A stretch of 64,000 nucleotides of DNA from Halioxenophilus sp033283405 (GTDB taxonomy: Bacteria > Pseudomonadota > Gammaproteobacteria > Pseudomonadales > Cellvibrionaceae). Both the position numbers and the translations under genes were made by a program. The notes beneath the pieces were generated by a model. The model worked only from the letters and a program-made list of their open reading frames with translations. It had not been told where the DNA came from and searched no databases. Where the stretch lies: assembly GCF_033283405.1 (NCBI RefSeq), contig NZ_JAWMQR010000003.1:496001-560000 (forward strand), written 5' to 3'. Shown piece by piece: positions 59,859 to 64,000 of this stretch (position 1 is its first letter; each line of letters begins with the position of its first letter).

Positions 59859-59890
59859 AGGCCGGCAAGCGCAAACACCCTTGCCGGCCT
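59859..59890. terminator. Strong hairpin downstream of the LysE-type exporter gene
   Basis: AGGCCGGCAAG, ten bases, CTTGCCGGCCT: an 11-bp perfect GC-rich stem. No T-run follows on either strand, so it is terminator-like but may need Rho or act as an mRNA end protector. Confidence 0.5.
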
Positions 59891-59995
59891 GCACGCCCCG
59901 CGCGTTAAACCCGCCAAGATAGAATTTGCATCAAGGTACACATAGCAACGCGGCAGGGGCCGAAGATTTCACTCCCATTTCATCGGGTGCCCATC

Positions 59996-60586
59996 ATGCT
60001 CAGACCAACTGCACTACACCTGTTACTGACACTCTCCCTGTTCGTCCTGCCCGTGTTCACAGCCGTTGGGGATCTCGCGGCCCAAGAGTCTCCGGATAAA
60101 AGCTTCTCACCCAATCAGACCAGCGCGTCGCTGTTAATCCATTATGCGGAATCGATGAAGAACCAGGCCGCCCCCGAGCAGAAGCCGGAGGCGGAACGGC
60201 GCTATCTGCTGGCGATGGATGTCTATATCAAAGCCCGCAGCTACGCCATTTTGAATAAGTGCTTTTTCTGGCTATCGCTGATGGCCGGCATTGCCGTGTT
60301 GCTGTGGCCCTCGCTGACGGTGATATTTAAGGAGCGGCTCGACAAGTGGGAGTGGATAAAATCCGCCACGGTACAGACCACTGTCACCGGCATTGCCGCT
60401 TTAATGTTTGCCTTCTACTCCCAGTACAAAGATAAACAGACCTACGCCGAAACCTTGATGCGCTATGTGATCTACTCCAATAAGCCGGTTGCGGAGTTGT
60501 CTGTCGAGGTATCGGAAGAGCTGGCCAAGATCGATCGCGGCTTCAGTTTTAACAATATCATCAACGCTTCCGGCGCTGACGAGTAA
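59996..60586 (+). CDS. Membrane protein of unknown function
   Basis: 196 residues from the ATG at 59996 (a GTG nine bases earlier is in frame). It starts with a signal-like hydrophobic stretch (LHLLLTLSLFVLPVFTAVG), then a polar periplasmic part of about 75 residues (NQTSASLLIHYAESMKNQAA), and two further helices (CFFWLSLMAGIAVLLWPSL and TTVTGIAALMFAFYSQY) joined by an acidic loop (KERLDKWEWIKSATVQ). The C-terminal 50 residues are polar. I do not recognise the family. It is convergent with the cupin gene, 8 bases apart at their stops. Confidence 0.6.
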   Translation: MLRPTALHLLLTLSLFVLPVFTAVGDLAAQESPDKSFSPNQTSASLLIHYAESMKNQAAPEQKPEAERRYLLAMDVYIKARSYAILNKCFFWLSLMAGIAVLLWPSLTVIFKERLDKWEWIKSATVQTTVTGIAALMFAFYSQYKDKQTYAETLMRYVIYSNKPVAELSVEVSEELAKIDRGFSFNNIINASGADE

Positions 60587-60594
60587 TACCGGCG

Positions 60595-61155
60595 CTAATC
60601 ACCAGTGGCTGTTGCCGATTCAGCTTCCAGCACAGCACCCGGCCGGCTCTCCGTCGGCCACTCTGCGCTGTGAGCCACCACCGTGGTCAGTGCCCGCTGC
60701 CAAAACGCCGGGTTATCGGCCAACATTTTAATGTTAAAACTCTCCGAAGCGCGGAACTCCAACACCTCCACCCCCTTGGCCCCGGCCACATAGCTGTAGG
60801 GAACATCGGCACCCACAAAAAAGCCATCCCCCACCTGCAGCTCTTCGTGGCCAATTTTCAACGAGCCGCCCACCACATAGTAGAGACAATCGGAATTGTG
60901 GCTGTGGCGCGGCAGTGGGTAGCCGCTTTTAAACCAGACATAGGTGAGGCTCATACCACCACCGGCAAACAGCAGACGATTCTCATGGCCATGCTCCATA
61001 CCGGCAGCGATCAACTCTCCTGCGCCCGCGGCGGCCACCTCCGACAGAGGCTCATAGCTCATTATCGGAATGCCGGCGGCCGGGTCGGCCTCCGCTTTGC
61101 GAAAGATACGAAATTTCTCCTTACGCCCGGTTGTACCGATTTGATCCGTTGCCAT
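60595..61155 (-). CDS. Cupin-domain protein
   Basis: 186 residues from the ATG at 61155 (an upstream start in a His-rich frame is rejected). A beta-barrel cupin is seen at about 65-140: SLTYVWFKSGYPLPRHSHNSDCLYYVVGGSLKIG, with the metal-binding H-x-H in RHSHNSD, and a second motif GDGFFVGADVPYSYVAGAKGVEVLEFRAS. The N-terminal 40 residues are without recognisable domain. It may bind a metal and act as a small-molecule enzyme or sensor; nothing around it points to a pathway. Confidence 0.8.
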   Translation of the reverse strand: MATDQIGTTGRKEKFRIFRKAEADPAAGIPIMSYEPLSEVAAAGAGELIAAGMEHGHENRLLFAGGGMSLTYVWFKSGYPLPRHSHNSDCLYYVVGGSLKIGHEELQVGDGFFVGADVPYSYVAGAKGVEVLEFRASESFNIKMLADNPAFWQRALTTVVAHSAEWPTESRPGAVLEAESATATGD

Positions 61156-61629
61156 GCAGCCCCCTATTGCGTGCAAGTAAAGTGTTACTCACTTTTTTAA
61201 TTATTGATCGGTAATTACTTGAATAGGCTTGGCGGACACTGCCGCCGACCAGCCAAGCTTCACTAAATAGAGTGTCAATTGCAACAGTGAGGTAGTGCCC
61301 CGGCAACCATCGCCTGGCGGTTGCTGAAGCCCACATCGGCCATGCCCGGCCAGCCCCTTACCGCGGTAGTTGTCTGAAAATGCCTCCGGTCCGTCCAACG
61401 CCTGTAGCACCGGGCCGAGCGATACCTTGGCGGCCGCACGGCAGAATTGATCCCACCAATGCCAGGATTTGCCACATTCTCGACCAGACAGCCTGCTATG
61501 CTATAGCAGGCAGTTAACCGGTACAGCCGCGTGCAACGACACTTGTCAGTGCAGTCAGACCGCCCAGGTAGCGCAATTCAGGTATTGCCTTCCAGGCAGG
61601 GAAATTCATAAGAGACTCAAGGAACCACT
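61156..61629. other. Intergenic region upstream of the alpha-2-macroglobulin gene
   Basis: About 470 bases. It includes a perfect hairpin GCCTGCTA-TGCTA-TAGCAGGC (61491-61511), some 120 bases before the alpha-2-macroglobulin start. Several 60-70-residue minus-strand frames overlap here without ribosome sites and are discounted. A promoter for the large gene is expected at about 61500-61600 but was not recognised. Confidence 0.45.
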
Positions 61630-64000
61630 ATGAAGAAGGTACTCCTCCTTCCATTCAAACTGTTGGCATTTTTTGTCGGCTCCTGGAATTTACCACCCTG
61701 GCTGCGCCTGTTACTGCGCTCTGTCCGCCGCCACAATCTTGCTTCAGGCCTTTTTAGCGTGCTGGTGCTGACCGGCGTGGTCGCTTACCTCTACTACCAA
61801 TCACTGCCCAAGCCCATTCTGGTGGCGGTGCACACTTCAGAGATTGAACCCACCCCCAACTACCCCGGGGCCGAACCCAGTGCTCTCTACCTGGAGTTCA
61901 ACTACGATTTCAGCTTACTCAAGCCAGAACAACCCCGCCCGGAGGGCGACCCCTCCGTGGCCCGTATCGACCTGGTCGGGGAGGAGGTGGTCTCCGGTAT
62001 CAGCCTCTCTCCCGCCAAAGCTGGTCACTGGTACTGGCTGGGTGATCGTACTCTGGAGTTCGTACCGGAAACCGACTGGCCAGCCGGCACCGAATACGAA
62101 GTGGAGTTTGATCCTGCTGTATTTACCCCCGACACCGAGTTAAACGGCGAGCCGGTGCTGGTCAGCACGCCGGAGATGAGCGCAGAATTTATCCAGATGG
62201 AGTTCTACCAGGATCCTACCGAAGAGTCGGTGCGACGGGTGGTGGCCACCATCGCCTTCAGCCATCCGGTGGACAAAGCCTCGCTGGAGTCACACCTGAA
62301 GATGACTATGCGCCCCAGCGACGAGACCATCGACCGCAAACCCACCACCTACCACTTTACGGTGAGCTACGACGAGCAGAACCGGGAGGCCTATATTCAG
62401 TCCGAGCCGGTAACCCTGCCAGAGCAAACCAACTACATGAGCCTGGCTATTGAGCCCGGTGTGCAATCGCTGTTGGGTGGCGCCGGCACACGCCAGATTG
62501 AGTTGGAAAAAGTGGTGGTGCCGGATCTCTTCAGTTTTCTCACTGTGAATGCCAGCGCCGACATTGTGCGCAACACCAAGGATGAGCCCGAGCAGATAAT
62601 CACCCTGGAATTTACCGATGCCATCACACGCACGGAGCTGCTCAATAAGCTGGCGATTTATCTGTTGCCCAAAGAGCACGAGGATGGCAACCGCGCCTAC
62701 TGGCGCAGCCCGCGGGAGGTGACCGACGCAGTGCTTACACGCGGCCAAAAGCTGGAGTTTACCCTGCTCGAAACAGCGCGCGACTCCGCCAAGCAGTACA
62801 ACCTAAAAATCGAAGCGCCCGAATATCGCCAGCTCTACCTGAAAATCGACAGCGGCCTGCGCTCGGTTAACAACTTTGTGCACGCCTCGTTTTACGACGA
62901 CCTGCTCTCCACCCCCAACTATCCGCAGGAGGTGACCATTGCCGGCGAGGGTTCGGTGCTGAGCAACTCCGGTGAGCACAGCATCAGCCTGATCACCCGG
63001 GGCGTGCCCGCCATCAAATACTCGATTGGCCGCCTGCTGGATGGACAGATCAGCCACCTGGTCAGCCAAACCTACGGTGACATCAACAACCCCGATTTCA
63101 ATAATTGGAATTTTAATCCGGAAAATATCGCCAGCTTCGACACGAAAATTGTGCGGCTGAGCCCCAAGCACCCCAAAGAGGCCAACTACGCCGCGCTTGA
63201 TCTAAGCCCTTACCTGGCCAAAGAGCGCAACCGGTTCGGCCTCTTTTTTGTCACCGCCACCGGTTACAACCAGACCAACGAGCAAGAGATCTACAACGCC
63301 CGCGATCAACGCCTGGTATTGATCACCGACTTAGGATTAATTGTTAAAGATAACGCCGACCAGAGCCACGATATCTATGTACAGTCGATCGCCAGTGGCG
63401 CCCCGGTGGCGGCGGCTAAGGTGCAGCTGTTGGGTAAAAACGGCCTGCCGGTGTTCAGCGCGCAAACCGACAGCAGCGGCCACCTGCATATTCCCGCAAC
63501 CGACGGCCTGCAGGATGAAAAATTCCCCACCGTCTACCTGGTAACCAAAGAGGGCGACACCTCGTTTATTCCCTTCGAGCGCTACACCCGCCAAATAAAT
63601 CTGTCGCGCTTCGATATTGGCGGTGAACACTCCAACGACTATTACGACGACTCGCTCAACGCCTATCTCTTCAGCGACCGCGGCATCTACCGCCCGGGCG
63701 AAGCGGCCAACCTGGGCATCATCGTCAAGCAGGCGAACCTGGCCAATGTGGAGCGAATTCCAGTGGAGTTGGCCATTCGCGGGCCGCGCGGCAACCAGGT
63801 AAAGGTGCACCGCTTCAAACTGCCGGCCAAAGGCTTTGCAGAATTTCAGTTCCCCACCAGCGCCACCACAGAGACCGGAGACTACAGTGCCGCGCTCTAC
63901 CTGGTGCGCGACAACCGCTACCGCGGCCGGCAGCTGGGTTACGTTGATTTCTCTGTGGAGGAGTTCCAACCAGACACACTGAAAATTACCAGCGAACTGC
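61630..64000 (+). CDS. Bacterial alpha-2-macroglobulin family protein, N-terminal half (3' end outside window)
   Basis: The frame is open from the ATG at 61630 to the window end, about 790 residues. A single membrane helix at about 40-60 (LFSVLVLTGVVAYLYY) anchors the protein, in place of the lipobox of the smaller E. coli-type family. Beta-rich macroglobulin domains follow: VYLVTKEGDTSFIPFERYTRQ, and the highly typical LFSDRGIYRPGEAANLGIIVKQ at about residue 680, then MELAIRGPRGNQVKVH. The thioester and bait region, if present, lie past the window. Such proteins trap proteases in the periplasm; a partner penicillin-binding protein 1C gene is often next, but cannot be seen. Confidence 0.9.
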   Translation, partial: MKKVLLLPFKLLAFFVGSWNLPPWLRLLLRSVRRHNLASGLFSVLVLTGVVAYLYYQSLPKPILVAVHTSEIEPTPNYPGAEPSALYLEFNYDFSLLKPEQPRPEGDPSVARIDLVGEEVVSGISLSPAKAGHWYWLGDRTLEFVPETDWPAGTEYEVEFDPAVFTPDTELNGEPVLVSTPEMSAEFIQMEFYQDPTEESVRRVVATIAFSHPVDKASLESHLKMTMRPSDETIDRKPTTYHFTVSYDEQNREAYIQSEPVTLPEQTNYMSLAIEPGVQSLLGGAGTRQIELEKVVVPDLFSFLTVNASADIVRNTKDEPEQIITLEFTDAITRTELLNKLAIYLLPKEHEDGNRAYWRSPREVTDAVLTRGQKLEFTLLETARDSAKQYNLKIEAPEYRQLYLKIDSGLRSVNNFVHASFYDDLLSTPNYPQEVTIAGEGSVLSNSGEHSISLITRGVPAIKYSIGRLLDGQISHLVSQTYGDINNPDFNNWNFNPENIASFDTKIVRLSPKHPKEANYAALDLSPYLAKERNRFGLFFVTATGYNQTNEQEIYNARDQRLVLITDLGLIVKDNADQSHDIYVQSIASGAPVAAAKVQLLGKNGLPVFSAQTDSSGHLHIPATDGLQDEKFPTVYLVTKEGDTSFIPFERYTRQINLSRFDIGGEHSNDYYDDSLNAYLFSDRGIYRPGEAANLGIIVKQANLANVERIPVELAIRGPRGNQVKVHRFKLPAKGFAEFQFPTSATTETGDYSAALYLVRDNRYRGRQLGYVDFSVEEFQPDTLKITSEL

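Noticed and set aside
61201..61475. Overlapping 66-71-residue minus-strand frames upstream of the alpha-2-macroglobulin gene
   Set aside because: Three frames cover the same bases and none has a ribosome site.
62290..63969. Minus-strand frames of 122-210 residues in the last 2 kb
   Set aside because: All lie opposite the alpha-2-macroglobulin gene, which is open to the window end and has clear domain motifs.
1..64000. tRNA, rRNA, CRISPR arrays, insertion sequences, prophage
   Set aside because: None found on reading the intergenic regions; no spaced repeats beyond the 25-bp triple, no transposase or integrase.

Overview
The window looks like a piece of chromosome from a free-living, motile, Gram-negative gammaproteobacterium, probably an aquatic or marine one. 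Grounds: an outer membrane (a TonB-dependent receptor, beta-barrel proteins, RND pumps, lipoproteins), a Pseudomonas/Vibrio-type second chemotaxis cluster, three large GGDEF/EAL proteins, and gammaproteobacterial-looking PrfC, PurE/PurK, PutP, PepQ and Pgm. No tRNA, rRNA, insertion sequence, prophage or CRISPR array was seen. The species cannot be named from sequence alone.

Layout. 0-3.1 kb: envelope triad on + (end of an RND/MMPL exporter, a LolA-like periplasmic protein, an outer-membrane beta-barrel). 3.2-3.7 kb: a DUF2892 membrane protein with an ArsR-type regulator whose cysteine pair matches persulfide sensors. 3.8-8.3 kb: a minus-strand operon of a DUF4382 lipoprotein, a small exported protein, a DUF3106 protein, a beta-barrel, an ECF sigma factor and a probable anti-sigma factor. 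8.6-16 kb: an SDR reductase with an altered active-site motif, a 1667-residue PAS/GAF/GGDEF/EAL sensor and an MBL-fold protein. 16.4-24.5 kb: YebC-family regulator, then a tight operon of RND membrane fusion protein, RND permease, gamma-glutamyltransferase and M19 dipeptidase. 24.9-30.2 kb: TonB receptor, Tat-exported HisC-like aminotransferase and TauE/SafE exporter.

30.7-42.7 kb: one long minus-strand chemotaxis operon (STAS, CheY, CheA, CheW, CheW, soluble MCP, CheR, CheD, CheB, a membrane coiled-coil protein, STAS, receiver-PP2C-kinase). Its core order equals the P. aeruginosa che2 (F7) cluster, and it is extended by an HsbRA/CrsRA-like partner-switching module. The MCP ends in a CheR-docking-type pentapeptide; CheD and the coiled-coil protein share a related acidic-hydrophobic tail. 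A pseudo-receiver GGDEF/EAL protein is encoded divergently next to it.

45-64 kb: PutP, PepQ, Pgm, PurE-PurK, a cysteine-poor DksA paralogue, a HisA of the eukaryotic (HIS6) type, another GGDEF/EAL protein, a PlsC-type acyltransferase, PrfC, a LysE-type exporter, an unrecognised membrane protein, a cupin protein and the start of an alpha-2-macroglobulin cut by the window end.

The strongest candidates for something new are the chemotaxis plus partner-switching operon with its shared C-terminal tails, the pump/gamma-glutamyltransferase/dipeptidase operon, the sigma-factor operon with its cargo genes upstream of the regulator, and the eukaryotic-type HisA.
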